Below, one piece after another: positions 33,685-46,184 of a DNA stretch of 64,000 bases. The notes under the pieces were generated by a model that did no database searches, was not told where the DNA came from, and was given only the letters and a program-made list of their open reading frames with translations. This DNA is from Saccharum officinarum (Eukaryota; Streptophyta; Magnoliopsida; Poales; Poaceae): positions 66,390,662 to 66,454,661 of the forward strand of contig CM036225.1 of assembly GCA_020631735.1 (NCBI GenBank), in the 5' to 3' direction. Every line of letters begins with the position of its first letter. Position 1 is the stretch's first letter. The position numbers and the translations under genes were made by a program.

Positions 33685-36037
33685 TCAAGCTTTTTGTTTA
33701 GGAACCCAAACTTGAGAGGGGCCCTTGACTTTCTCCACTAGTGACTTGGCAACCCATATTTTCTTTGGCCTATTCTTGTTTGGGGGACCCAAAAACATGA
33801 CTTTCATCTTTCCATTTGAATCTTTTCTTAGCATATAATGAGCATTGAAAGCAAAAGGTCTAGCATGCTTGGGCAAGGGTTGTGGTGGTGGAGTTTTGCA
33901 TTCATGAGCAAAGTGACCTTCTTGACCACACTCAACACATCTCTTTGGTTTGGGCTTTGACTTGCTTTGTTGTTGTTGAGCTTTTGCTTTCTTCTCTTGA
34001 TTTGCCAAGTACCCAATACCACTTCTATCCATCTTCATTACGGTGTTCATGAGGAGCTCACTTTGCAAATGTTGGCCTCTTGTGAACTTGCTTAGACCGG
34101 TCTTGAGATGCTCTTTTTCTTGCTTGAGCTTTTTGTTTTCTTCAATGAGTGACTCATTTGTTGGTTGCTTCTCAAGAGCCATCAAACCTTTTAGCTTCTT
34201 GTTCTCATTTGCAAGCTTCTCATTCTCACACTTGATCTTGGCATAATCATCATAGTTTCTTGACTCAACCACACTCTTGCCTTTGCTACTAGAACCTTGC
34301 TCAATGCTTTCAATAATCAAATCATCACATGATGTAGCTATATCACACTTAACAACATAGTTAGTAGCATCATGTGTCTCAAGAGCAAGTTCATTAGCAA
34401 CCACGAGACTATCATAGTCAATTTTTAATGTGGTGTATTTGTCCTTTAGAGAATTATGGCTAGTGATGAGCTCATCATGCTTCTTCTCAAGTTTATCATG
34501 TTGATCTTTAAGCTCTTTATAAGTGGTTTTGAGCTCCTTGAGAGTAGAAGACATCACTTCATTTTGAACTCTAAGCTCACCACTAGTTTTTTTGAATATT
34601 TTCAAGCTTGGATGAGACTGATTCATTTTCATTTTGAAGATCATCATTTTCATTTCTAGTCCTTCTTATGATTTTAGTGTATTTGTTTAGCAATTTTACA
34701 AGTTCATCATAAGAAGGTGCGTCATATTCATCATCACTATCACTATCATCATTATCATCACTATCATGGTTTTGTACCTTTCGTTCACCCTTGGCCATAA
34801 GGCATAGGTGAGTAGTGGACGATGATGGTGAAGGAGGCGGTGAAGGTGGTGATGAAGATATCGGTGAAGATGATGGCCCCATCACAAATGCGGCAACCTT
34901 CTCTTTCTCATCATCGCTCTCATCTTCGGAGGACTCACAAGATGATTCAATATCGGTGAGCCAATCACCAACAATGTATGCCTTTCCTCCCTTCTTCTTC
35001 TTGTGGAACTCCTTCTTCTTGCCATCCTTCTTGTATGGCTTGTTCTTCTTCTTTTCTTCTTCTTCATCACTTGAATCATTTTTCTTGCCCTTGTTCTTGT
35101 TCTTGTACTTGTACTTGTCTTTTGGTGGTCTAGGGCATTGATGAGCTAGGTGGCCAAGTTCACCACAATTGTAGCAATCCATCTCCGAGATTGGCTTTCT
35201 CTTGCTACTTGTGAAGAATTTCTTCTTTTTGCCATCGAACTTGATGCCACTCTTGTTGAGCTTCTTTAGCATCTTGGTGGTCTTTCTCACCATGAGTGCA
35301 AGTGATTCATCATCAACATCACTTTCACTTGAGCTTTCTTGCACCAACATGGCTTGGCCCTTCTTCTTCTTCTTGTCATGACTAGCTTTGAAGGCCAAGT
35401 CTTTCTTCTTGGAAGATGATGAGCCCTCTTCCGGAGTGATATGCATGTACATCTCATGAGCATTGATTTTCCCTAATACTTGAGTCGGTGTTGCGGTGGA
35501 AAGATCACTTTGGTGAAGCACGGTGACAATGTGACCATACTTCTCAACGGGAAGCACGCTCAAGATCTTCCTTGCAACATCCGATTGGCTCATTTTAGTG
35601 AGCCCAAGAGCATTGAGGTCCTCTACAAGAACATTCAAGCGAGTGTATATGTCATTAGCACTTTCTTTGGGAAGCATCTCAAAAGAATTAATTTTCTTTA
35701 AAGCTATGTGATAGCGTTCCTCATGCTCACTCTTAGTTCCCTCATGGAGAGCACAAAGATTTTCCCACAATTCATGAGCGTTCTTTGCGTTACGCACATG
35801 ATTGAAGATATCTTTGCCTAAGCCCCGGTAGAGTGCATTTATGGCCTTTGCATTCCACCGGTCGTACTTCTCTTTGTCACCAATGGGGTTTGCGGGATCC
35901 TTGATAGCGGGAAGCCCTTCGGTTGCGGCTCTAAGACACCCAACATCTATGGCTTCGAGATACGCCTCCATGCAGATTTTCCAATATGGAAAATCATCCC
36001 CCTCAAAGGTGGGAGGTGGTCCTTCCCCGTTAGACAT
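33685..36037 (-). pseudogene. SIRE-type gag, long form with two zinc knuckles (one frameshift)
   Basis: Gag starts at ATG 36037-36035 (MSNGEGPPPTFEGDDFPYW), 54 bases inside the 5' LTR. The first segment runs to 34583 and has the gag core, then a CCHC knuckle CYNCGELGHLAHQC at about residue 287, and charged low-complexity sequence. A run of seven A bases on the minus strand near 34590 shifts the frame. The second segment (34653-33685) continues with a long coiled-coil-like region rich in K, E and L and a second knuckle, CVECGQEGHFAHEC. It stops with TGA at 33685-33687, in a different frame from pol. Gag proteins form the particle and bind RNA. Confidence 0.85.
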
Positions 36038-36077
36038 CTTGCTCTAGGCGGTAAAGCCTAAAAGAAGAGCAACACGG

Positions 36078-36091
36078 CTTTGATACCAATT
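36078..36091 (-). other. Primer-binding site of the SIRE-type element
   Basis: On the minus strand TTGGTATCAAAGCC lies at the inner edge of the 5' LTR, close to the initiator-methionine tRNA complement. Confidence 0.8.
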
Positions 36092-36800
36092 GAAAGGATC
36101 AAGATGCCCAAGAGGGGGGTGAATTGGGCTTTTCTAAAAATTAAATGCAAGAATTAAATCCTACAAGCCAGAATTCACCCCTAGTGTCTACTTGTGTTCC
36201 TAGAGAGTCTATCGATATAAAGTTTTGCACCCTAGTTTCCAATCCTAGTCTAGCATGGCAAGTCTAGGAATGTAAAACAAGCAATGAAAGTAAATACGAG
36301 AATGTAAATGCTTGAATGTAAAGGGGCAAGGAACACGGCGATATTTTTCCGAGGTATCGGAGAGTCGCCACTCCCCACTAGTCCTCGTTGGAGCACCCGC
36401 GCAAGGGTGTAGCTCCCCCTTGATCCGCGCAAGGATCAAGTGCTCTCTACGAGTTGATTCTTCGACACTCCGTCACTGTGAATCACCCAAAACCGCTCAC
36501 AAGATGAGTTGGGTCATCCACAAGCTCCGCCGGATGATCACCAAACTCCCAATCACCACCACGCCGTCTAGGTGATGGCGATCACCAAGAGTAACAAGCT
36601 AGAACTCTCACTTGACCACTACGAGCCCAAATGAGAAGGTGGATGCACACTTGCTACTCTCTAATCGCTAGTGAGGAACTCTCAAGCTTTGATTCTCAAA
36701 TCTCTATCCTCACTAGTGCTCTTGCACTCCCTTGCACTCCAAAGGTGTTTCTTAGTTGATCAAATGAGCAAGAGACCTCTAAAAGAGGTGGTGGGGATGT

Positions 36801-36808
36801 ATTTATAC
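36801..36808 (-). promoter_or_regulatory. TATA-like box in the SIRE-type 5' LTR
   Basis: The minus strand reads GTATAAAT in the context GGGGTGTATAAATACATCCC. It is conserved at 25227-25234 in the other LTR and sits just downstream of the palindrome array. Confidence 0.7.
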
Positions 36809-36857
36809 ACCCCACAGACAAAACGAACCGTTACCTGCTGACTCAGCAAAACATGAG

Positions 36858-37255
36858 CTGACCGGACGTGCCGGTTGAACTGACCGGACGCGCCGGTCGC
36901 TCGTAACGGTCGAAATCCGAAAAACAACTGAGTGACCGGACGCACCGGTCAGGGGTGACCGGATGCGTCCGATCGTGCAGGAAGCATACTGTACTCGCAC
37001 CGGATGTGCGACCGCGTCCGATCGGTGATGACCGGACGCGTCCGGTCGTCTCTGGACCTTACTGGACTATGACCGGACGCGCCGATCACACCCAGGTCGC
37101 GTCCGATCGTGTGTTTTCCACAAGTGACACGTGTCGACTACTGACCACCGCGTCTGGTCCTTGCGAGGACCGCGTCCGGTCGTCAGAGTTGAAACCGAGC
37201 CGCGGAACTGTACTGACCGGACGCGTCCGGTCATGCAGAGGACCGCGTCCGGTCA
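36858..37255. repeat. Array of GC palindromes in the 5' LTR U3
   Basis: The perfect 18-bp palindrome GACCGGACGCGTCCGGTC is present at 37030-37047 and 37215-37232, with many near copies between them. This array is better preserved than the one in the 3' LTR. Confidence 0.9.
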
Positions 37256-40200
37256 TGAGAAAACGACCCGAAACTCTCCGAAACGCGTCACAACTTGAAC
37301 CAAGTTGCTTCCAACTGAACTTTGAGCTATTCTAGAGCTGCCTAGCGCCAAGTTTAACAAGTGTGCACCACACCTAAACGTAGGACTCGCCTAGGTCAAG
37401 CTACCCGCTCATGCCCCCCTTTATAGTATGGCCAAAAGAGAAAAACGAAGATCCTAACGACTATTCCAAATATATCTCAACACTTCGACATCTGGAACTA
37501 ACCGTCCTTAATCTTGACGTCACTCTTTTGAAAACCGAAATGATTTCCATCAAGGAGCATGAATACCATGGTGCCCAAAGCAGTTAAAACCTCTATGACC
37601 TAACTTACCAAAGTTTCTGCAAAACACATGTTAGTCATGGTAATAAAGCGTTGTCATCAATTGCCGAAACCAAACTTCGGGGCCTAGATGCTTTCACTCA
37701 GGGTGGGCCCGAACAGCGCCGCGTTCTCGGGGATACCAGTGGCTAGGATGCTCAGGACTTTTAACTCACCTGCCCTTGGACCCTCTGGCTCCCTTCCGAG
37801 GCGACTTTCACTTTTCGACTTCACAGCCTGAGTTGAGCTACTAGGCTTCGCGGTCGGCAACCTCAGGCCGGCCAACTAAATGTCAGGCATGCGTTCAAAA
37901 TGACATAGAAGGCTCCAGGTCTCGGTCCTTAATCGACACAGACGGGGATAGATCCACACCCAAGACCTCCATGCCTTGCTGCTTCTCTATCTTCATCCCG
38001 CCCGATCTCATTTTATTTCATTAACACATGGTTCATTTCCACGATAGCAAATATAGCCAACCGTGACCTGATAAGTCCCTATATCTCGCAGGTGACAGGA
38101 AATCACCCGACTTCTACCGGTCTAATTTAGCAGGGCTAAGCATAGATACGATCCTGTCTACATAGGATTCAAGGTTCGAATTGCTGGACAAGGAGTGTTA
38201 TCAATGCAGCAAGGGTTTTCAACCAACTCCTATCACGTAATGCAACAATACATATAACATGTATATAAAGATAATTGCTTTAAAAGTAGGAGGCTTATAA
38301 TGCTCCAGGGCTAGCCTTAACCGAAAGAAGAGAGATCGAGGTTCGGCTTCAAGAACGATTTCGACGCCTTCTCCGGCTTCGTCGGACTGGACCTCCGGCT
38401 CCCGAACGGACTTCAACTTCGGGTTCCACACCCAGCGGAACTTCGCTTGTAACACGATTCTCGGCACACCTATTGCATGTATATGCATCCAATGAATTTC
38501 ATGTATGCATTCAAAGATGACATGATGATTTATGACATGCATGAATGAGGTGAAGATGAATGTAATGATATTGCAACATCATGAGCACAAAACAAGTCAT
38601 ATGGTGCTCTACTCAAATCACTTCAAGATTAAATTTTCCTCTCCGATATTAACTCGTTTGAACACCTCTAAGAAACCACTAGGTTCCACAAGGCTAAGAC
38701 CAAACACACATATAACAAGATTCCAATAATATAGTATTTACCACATAATATCAACAGTAGCTAAGAAAACTCACAACTGGAGTTCTACAAATCCAAATGA
38801 CCTGAAAGAGGACATTCTGAAAAGCTTATGAAATTGTCTACATTTCATTTATAAACATCTAAGCATGATTTCATCATTTACCAAGTTGAAATAGCACATG
38901 TACCAAATCTATTCTAAAAGAACAGAGAGCAAAACAATTCTGACTCAAACTTTGAACAGCTGCCATTTCTAAACTATAAGTCCAAATGCTACCAAAATTT
39001 TTCCAGCAACTAGTTCATGAAATTATCAACAACTTTGCTATAAATCACCAAGCATGAAAACATTATTAACATAGGTTAATTCTCTTAACTAGCAAATCTG
39101 TCCAGAAATGGCAGATTCACTAACTTAAATAATTAATGACGATTCAAAAGCACAATTGGACCAAACCAAGTTTACCAACTTGTTGTGCATATCATAGGAA
39201 CATCAGAAAGTATAGTGCCAACTTCTAAATAAATTATTTAATATTCTTTTATAATTTATTTAGTTAATTAGGTGATTAAAGAAACATACAGTAAAACTAT
39301 ATATAAAAATCTACAAAAATTACAGTAGCCACCTAATGCTTCACGTAGGCTACCATAAAATTTTCACTTCATTTTGACAAGCAGATATGGAGATATCAAA
39401 AATAACAGATGGCAGGTCTATTTCTATCATAAATAGGAAGCTCTATTGAAAAGTATCAAACAATAGATTTCATATTTTTCCTAGCATCCTTATAATATAA
39501 GAACAATATTCACCAAGTTTCACCCTTACTGGATCTATAGAAAAATTATGAAAATTCACCCAAGATCCATTCAAGCAAACAAGATAATTATATAACTCCA
39601 CCAAACTACATCCAAATTGCATGAAAATTTAACTATAAGCTATTCATGGTATGAGAAGTTCACTATAAAAATTTCATGTCATTTGGAGCTTCACAGAAAG
39701 AGATATCATTTTCTCCTTTTTCTTCAGGAATAAAAGAGATAAATAATAACTATTTATTTCATAACAAAACATGGCACATATTATATTTTTATAATAAACT
39801 AGACATCATACAGAGCACTAAACAATTTGAACCATATCATTTGGAGCTACCAAATAAGAGATATGAATTTTTTAATCTAGCATCAATTCTGTGAAATAAA
39901 TAAAAATAAAACAATTTCCTAAACCTAACTAGGCTACTGGGCCGGCCCGATTTAGCCAGCTCGGCCCAGCACCCGGCTCGGCCCGTGGCCGGTTTGGCCC
40001 GACCCAGCAACACAGGGGGAAAACACGCTGACAGACGGACCCCGACTGCCATAGGGACAGAAGCAGGGGACGGTGGTCGCCGGCCCGAACCTCGCCGGCG
40101 GCGAGCAATCCGGTGAATCCAAGCTCCCCGTTGCGCTCCTCACCACAAGGCGATTCGATTGAGGTCCCTTGGGATAGCTGAGGTTAGCCCGAGGTAGGTC

Positions 40201-41819
40201 ACCGCCGGCAATGGTGGGCGGCGGCGCTCGGTGGTGGCACACCGACGACTATGAACCCGCCATTGTCCCACTTGAGCTCGGTACGAGCTCCATGAGACCA
40301 CGGCGAAGCTCTCTAGGAAGAATAGAAGAGCGGAAAGAGCCCTAGCTAGGCTGACCACGGTGAGGCCGAGCTCCGGCGAGGTGGCCTCCATGGCGGTGAT
40401 GACGGAACACCCAATGCGGCCTTACCACAGCTCGCTCGACTCCGCAAGAGGGTGGAGGCGATAAAGAGGGGTGCTGCGGTGCACTAGGGAGGACGAATCG
40501 AGCAGTAGCTCGACGATGGCGGCGCACTAGCTCACCAAGCTCGTGGCGGCGGTGGTGCCTCGGTCTCCGCCTTGGCGAGCGCGGCAAGGGCGAGGGAAGG
40601 AAATGGAGGGAAGCTGAGGGTCTCCAGGCAGCGTGGTGACCTCACGCGTGTGAGCTAGGCTCGGTGCTGACGCGTGTTGGCCACGCGGCATCGAGTGCTT
40701 GTGCCCGGTCGGCCATGACGCTCGACTGAAATTTCAAAATCGGAGCTCAACAGAACGACTGTCAGGGTAACTTCGGCGTCCTATTGCTCCTAAACCAGTC
40801 CGATTTGGTAAGAGACACAGTTAGCAAAATTGTAGAGGGTCATAAGAACTACAAGTTTGTCAATAGAGTCTTGGACTAATTCGGCTTAGTTAGTGAGATA
40901 CAGTGCCCTAAAGTGAGGCACATGAAAACTAAAACTGGGTTTCAGTCAGAAAGATGACTGACAGCCGATAAAGATCAAAGCTTAACCCCTAAACCAGCTC
41001 GAGTTAGAGATAGGTGATATTAGCAAACTTGTAGAGCTATGTGAGGGCTTCGACTTTGTCAATATGGACTTGAGCTAGTTTGGCCTGGATTTGGAACTAC
41101 ATAGCCCTAAAGTGGGGTACCTCGAACTGTAAGTCAGTCATGACTTAGCCAAAATGGCTAAGTGCTGAAATCAGCACTCCTAGCTGCCTTGTGGGTCATG
41201 TTTGAGGATGTTCTAGTCATTTTCATGAGATGGTTATATTGAGACTTTTGTTCCTTGATAAATTTCCTACAACTTTGGTAAAGGGTGCACTTCCATGCAA
41301 GGTCTCTAGATACCACTTTTAAATCGGTCAAAGTAGATCAATGCTATGGTCAAACTGAGGTCAAACCTAGTCAAATTGGATTTTGGTCAAAACATGAATA
41401 TAAACCCTAGCTCATTTTGCTCCACTAACATATCAAAGATGTTTTCAAGCCACAAGTTACCCAATAGCATCTCATATGAGCAAAAGTCACATCAAGGTGC
41501 ATTGAAACATCACCAATCAAGCTAATGCAACATTATGTTGCATGCATGTGTTGCATGGTTTAACTAGGCATGTTGCATGTGTTTCATGGTCATGTTTCAA
41601 GGTGTTGTGTCACACATCACACTACTACAAGTGTTGTACACCCATAGGCTAGCATTAATAAACAAACATACACCTACACATGCATTCAATCATAGATATT
41701 GCAACTGTTGCAAGGTCATGTTTCAAGCAAGGATGCACATGAAATGACGATGCTTATGGTAATGTCATGCCATGATCATGCATTATGAATGCATTATGAG
41801 GCTAACTAACACCAGGGTG

Positions 41820-44800
41820 TTACAGCCCTCCCCCCTTATAAAAATCTCGTCCCGAGATTTGAAAGTCGTACCATTTTTCATAGAAAGCAGAATAGTTATC
41901 CTTTAAATAATCCTCTTTTTCCCAAGTTGCATCACGTTCACCGTGATTACTCCAAACCACCTTGTATAATTTGACTACTCGATTTCGAGTCACCCTTTCC
42001 AGAGTATCTAGCACATATACCGGTTTCTCCTCATAAGAAAGATCAGATTTCAATTTGATGCGTCTCACTTCTACTCTTTCCTCAGGAAGACGGAGGCATT
42101 TCTTTAATTGAGAAACATGGAAGACTGGAAAGATAGTTCCCATTTCACGAGGTAGATTGAGCTTATAGGCTACTCTTCCACTTTTCTCAATAATCCGATA
42201 AGGTCCAACATATCGAGGCTCAAGCTTTCTTTTGATCCCAAAATGCTTTACTCCTCTCATAGGGGACACCTTCAGATAGACATGGTCACCTATTTCAAAC
42301 TCAATAGGTTTCCTCCTCTTATCTGCGTAGCTCTTTTGTCTAGCCTGAGCAGCTGCTATATTTTTCTGTATAGCACGAACTTGCTCCTCGGCTTCTTTTA
42401 CAAAGTCAATACCATAGAGCCTTCTTTCTCTAGGTTCCACCCAATTCAAAGGAGTTCTACACTTGCGACCATATAAAGCTTTAAATGGAGCCATCTTGAT
42501 GCTCTCTTGATAACTGTTGTTGTAAGAGAATTCAGCGAGAGGCAACCATTTCTCCCAAGAGCCATTACAAGAGATGATGGAAGCTCTAAGCATGTCTTCA
42601 AGAATCTGATTCACACGCTCAGTCTGCCTCGACGTCTGTGGGTGATAAGCAGAACTACGGACCAAGTTAGTTCCATGATTCTGATGTAGGCGCTCCTAAA
42701 AACGAGCAGTAAACTGTGGCCCTCTGTCAGAGACAATAGACTTAGGCACTCCATGAAGGCGTACAACTTCTTGGAAGTAAATATCAGCATACTGGTGCGG
42801 GTGATAGTTACTCTTCACAGGGATAAAGTGAGCAGACTTTGTTAAACGATCAACTATAACCCAAATAGAATCAAAACCTTTTTGGGTGGTTGGTAATCCG
42901 ACAATAAAGTCCATAACAATGTCGTCCCATTTCAAACCTGGAACCGACAAAGGCTGGAGTAAACCAGGCTTCATGTGAATGGCCTTAACTCTACAACAAT
43001 TATCACACTTAGCGACATAGGCTGCAATTTCATTCTTCATCTTGATCCACCAATAGTACGGCTTGAGGTCCTGATACATCTTACTACTACCAGGATGGAT
43101 GGACAACTTAGAAGAATGGGCTTCAGATAAGATTTGATTTCTGAGCTCTTTATCTTTTGGCACAACGAGTCTATCTTTGAACCAGAGAATTCCCTTCTCA
43201 TCGATTCGAAAATGCTTAGTTTCTTGCTCTTTCATCTTTCTCTTGATGTGAAATACACCAGTATCAGTCTTCTGTAACTCAATGATTCTACTTCTCAAAG
43301 AACAATCTACAGTGATATGATGGATTACAATAGGATGTAAGAGGTGAGACAAATGAAAATCTTCTTCTATCAGAGAGTTGCAATGAGATTTTCTACTTAA
43401 GGCATCGGCAACCACATTTGCTTTACCAGGATGATAGTGCACTTGAAGGTTATAATCCTTTATCAATTCTAACCATCTTCTCTGGCGCATATTTAACTCA
43501 GGTTGAGTAAATATGTACTTGAGACTCTTATGATCTGTATAAATATTGCATATATTTCCAAGCAAATAGTGTCTCCAGATTTTCAGAGCATGCACTACAG
43601 CAGCTAACTCCAAGTCATGAGTCGGATAGTTAACTTCATGTTTTCTTAACTGACGCGAAGCATACGCAATAACTCGACCTCCCTGCATCAGTACGCCACC
43701 TAAACCAGTACCTGATGCATCACAATACACATCAAACGATTTCTCATTGTCAGGTTGCGCTAATACCAGAGCTGATGTTAACAAAGTCCGTAGCGTGCAG
43801 AAAGCTTGTTCACACTCCGGAGTCCAATCAAACTTCCTATCCTTCTGAAGTAGTCGAGTCATAGGCTTAGCTATTTTAGAGAAATCCTGAATAAAACGAC
43901 GATAGTAGCCAGCCAATCCAAGAAAACTCCGAACTTCATGTACTGTCGTTGGCGCCTTCCAATCCAAAACTTCCTGTATCTTAGTCGGGTCTACTGAAAT
44001 TCCCTCACCAGACAATACATGACCGAGGAAAGGTACCTTCTTTAACTAGAATTCACATTTACTGAACTTGGCGTAAAGCTTATGTTCACGCAATCTGGAT
44101 AAAACAATTCTCAGATGCTCGGCATGTTCTTCTTCATTTTCAGAATAGATCAGAATATCATCAATGAATATCACCACAAACTTGTCCAACTCTTGCATGA
44201 ATACTGAATTCATCAGATACATGAAATGTGCAGGAGCATTGGTCAGACCAAAAGACATGACAAGATATTCATATAACCCGTATCTGGTAGAGAAAGCGGT
44301 CTTTGGTATGTCTTCTGGACGGATTTTAATTTGGTGATAACCAGATCTCAGATCAATCTTCGAGAATACCTTTGCTTTAGACAACTGATCAAACAAGATA
44401 TCAATACGAGGCAACGTATACTTGTTCTTGATAGTGACTGCATTGAGTGGTCGATAGTCTACACACATACATAGAGACTGGTCCTTCTTCTTCACAAAGA
44501 TAGCAGGACAACCCCACGGAGAAGAACTAGGATGGATCAGCCCTTTTAATAAAAGGTCACTAAGTTGGGTCTTGAGTTCAACTAATTCATTCGGCGGCAT
44601 TCTATACGGTCTTTTGGAAATTGGTGCGGTACCTGGAATTAACTCAATCTTGAATTCTACATCACGATCTGGAGGTAATCCTGGCAACTCATCGGGAAAA
44701 ACATCTGGAAATTCACACACTACAGGAACTTCTACAATCTCTTTTTCTTTTGCTATCATAGCATTAACTGTAGTCTGAGGACTAATGTCTCTAGGAAGTT

Positions 44801-46184
44801 GTACTAGAAAAGCTTGTTGATCTTTTGGATCCCTCAACATAACCACTCTCGTAGAGGTATCGATCAGAACACCGTTTCCACTCATCCACTTCATACCTAA
44901 GATTACATCTAAACCCAAACCAGGTAATACCACGAGATCTAGATCGTACAGACGTCCTTCTATCTCGATCTTTGCTCCTAAGACCAACTGGTTGGTTGAA
45001 ATATTATTCCCGGCAGCACTAATATTATAACCACTATTATCTAAAGTAACGACCTTCATACCACGCTTGGCTGCAAACGTTGAACTGATAAAAGAGTGGG
45101 AAGCACCTGAATCAAACAGCACGATTGCAGGATGTTGGTTCACTAAAAATGCACCAGCAGTGATAATCTCACCCATAGGAATGGATTCCACCGTGGTGTA
45201 ATGAACATACCCTTTACACACATCTCCATTATTATCATTTGATTCCTTCTGTGGAATAGGACAATCTTTAGCCCAATGACATGACATCTTGCAATTCCAA
45301 CATGGTCGATTACTTGGCGGTGCCTTAGGCTTTCCTTTCTTAATACTGCTCCTCTTGACCGGATCCTGTTTCTGATATGGGTGATATCTGGTAGGTATGC
45401 CAGCCGAATAATACTGAGGTGCAATCACCACCAGAGTATGGGTCGTAGGTGCATTAGATTCATGAGATTTCTCTTGGCTCTTTGAATCAGCATACACAGC
45501 ATTACAGTTCTCTTGAAGGATAGTATCACTGACAAACTCGTTGAAAGTTGCACACTTGCTATTGCACATGGCCTTCATCAATTTAGGACACAATCCTCTT
45601 TTGAAACTTGCAATCTTCTTAATTTCCGTATTAACAAATTCCGAAGCATATCTTGACAAGTTGATGAAAGCGTGTAGATATTCTGTTACACTTTTGTCTC
45701 CTTGAGTGAGCTTCATAAACTCGGTGTGTTTGATTGCCATGAGACCAGCAGGAATGTAATGTCCCCGAAATGCTTCCTTGAACTGATCCCAAACTACTTC
45801 CATATTCTCAGGCAGGGTAGTCCGATGGTGACACCACCAAACACCTGTAGGTCCTTGCAACTGTTGCAAAGCATATTCTGTTTTCATATCATCTGCCACC
45901 TTGAGCACACGAAACTTCTGTTCGATAGTGTTCAACCATTCGTCTGCTTGAAGTGGTTCTTCTGCTTCTCGAAAAATAGGAGGCTCAGTATCTAAGAAAT
46001 CTTTATAGCTGCTGTACTGGGCAGGCTCAGGTTCCTGATGGACATGGTTTCTGACACTCTCATCCAAGGCTCACTGACTTTCGGCAAGCATTTGCAGCAA
46101 CTCAGCAGAGGTAGGTTGCGAAGGAGACGATGATAGTCCTGTATTGCCACGACTCCGACTGCTAGAGCGAAGCTGGCGAGACAT
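41820..46184 (-). pseudogene. Gypsy gag-pol polyprotein with chromodomain (three stops)
   Basis: One frame of about 1,450 codons runs from ATG 46184-46182 (MSRQLRSSSRSRGN) to TAA 41822-41820. It encodes gag with a CCHC knuckle ([14 protein letters not shown]), protease ([12 protein letters not shown]), reverse transcriptase (FIDDILIYS), RNase H ([13 protein letters not shown]), integrase (zinc region ending CDNC, core DFIVGLP and SDRGPQF) and a C-terminal chromodomain (VVKLYKVVWSNHGERDATWE). The only breaks are TGA at 46073-46071, TAG at 44048-44046 and TAG at 42698-42696. No frameshift was found. The chromodomain in this group binds modified histones and guides insertion into heterochromatin. 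The present copy cannot make the full polyprotein. Confidence 0.9.
41825..41838 (-). other. Polypurine tract of the gypsy element
   Basis: On the minus strand AAGGGGGGAGGGC abuts the 3' LTR. It is at the same time the end of the pol reading frame. Confidence 0.85.

Larger units (their letters stand above)
24515..37696 (-). mobile_element. SIRE/Maximus-type copia retrotransposon with envelope-like ORF
   Basis: This is a 13.2-kb element on the minus strand, flanked by CTCAG (24510-24514 and 37697-37701). LTRs lie at 24515-26123 and 36092-37696. The order in element orientation is 5' LTR, primer-binding site, a long gag with two CCHC knuckles, pol, a spacer with GC palindromes, an envelope-like ORF region, polypurine tract and 3' LTR. 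The size, the long gag and the extra ORF after pol are typical of the SIRE/Maximus lineage, which includes maize Opie and Ji. Pol has a long frame but lacks part of reverse transcriptase, and gag and the third ORF contain breaks, so the copy is non-autonomous. Confidence 0.93.
36092..37696 (-). repeat. 5' LTR of the SIRE-type element
   Basis: A 1,605-bp LTR beginning TGAAAGGATC and ending GATGCTTTCA. As the upstream LTR it carries the element promoter. Confidence 0.95.
23627..41824 (-). repeat. Gypsy 3' LTR, interrupted by the SIRE-type copia element
   Basis: LTR sequence occupies 23627-24514 and 37702-41824. The nested element at 24515-37696 and its CTCAG duplication account for the rest. 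The LTR includes a GC-rich block at about 39945-40690 between AT-rich arms. Apparent ORFs occur in the same place in both LTRs and are not gene evidence. Confidence 0.93.

Noticed and set aside
25275..37255. CRISPR-like or satellite reading of the GACCGGACGCG arrays
   Set aside because: Spacing is irregular, the motifs are palindromic and diverged, the genome is a plant, and the arrays lie at fixed places in a retrotransposon.
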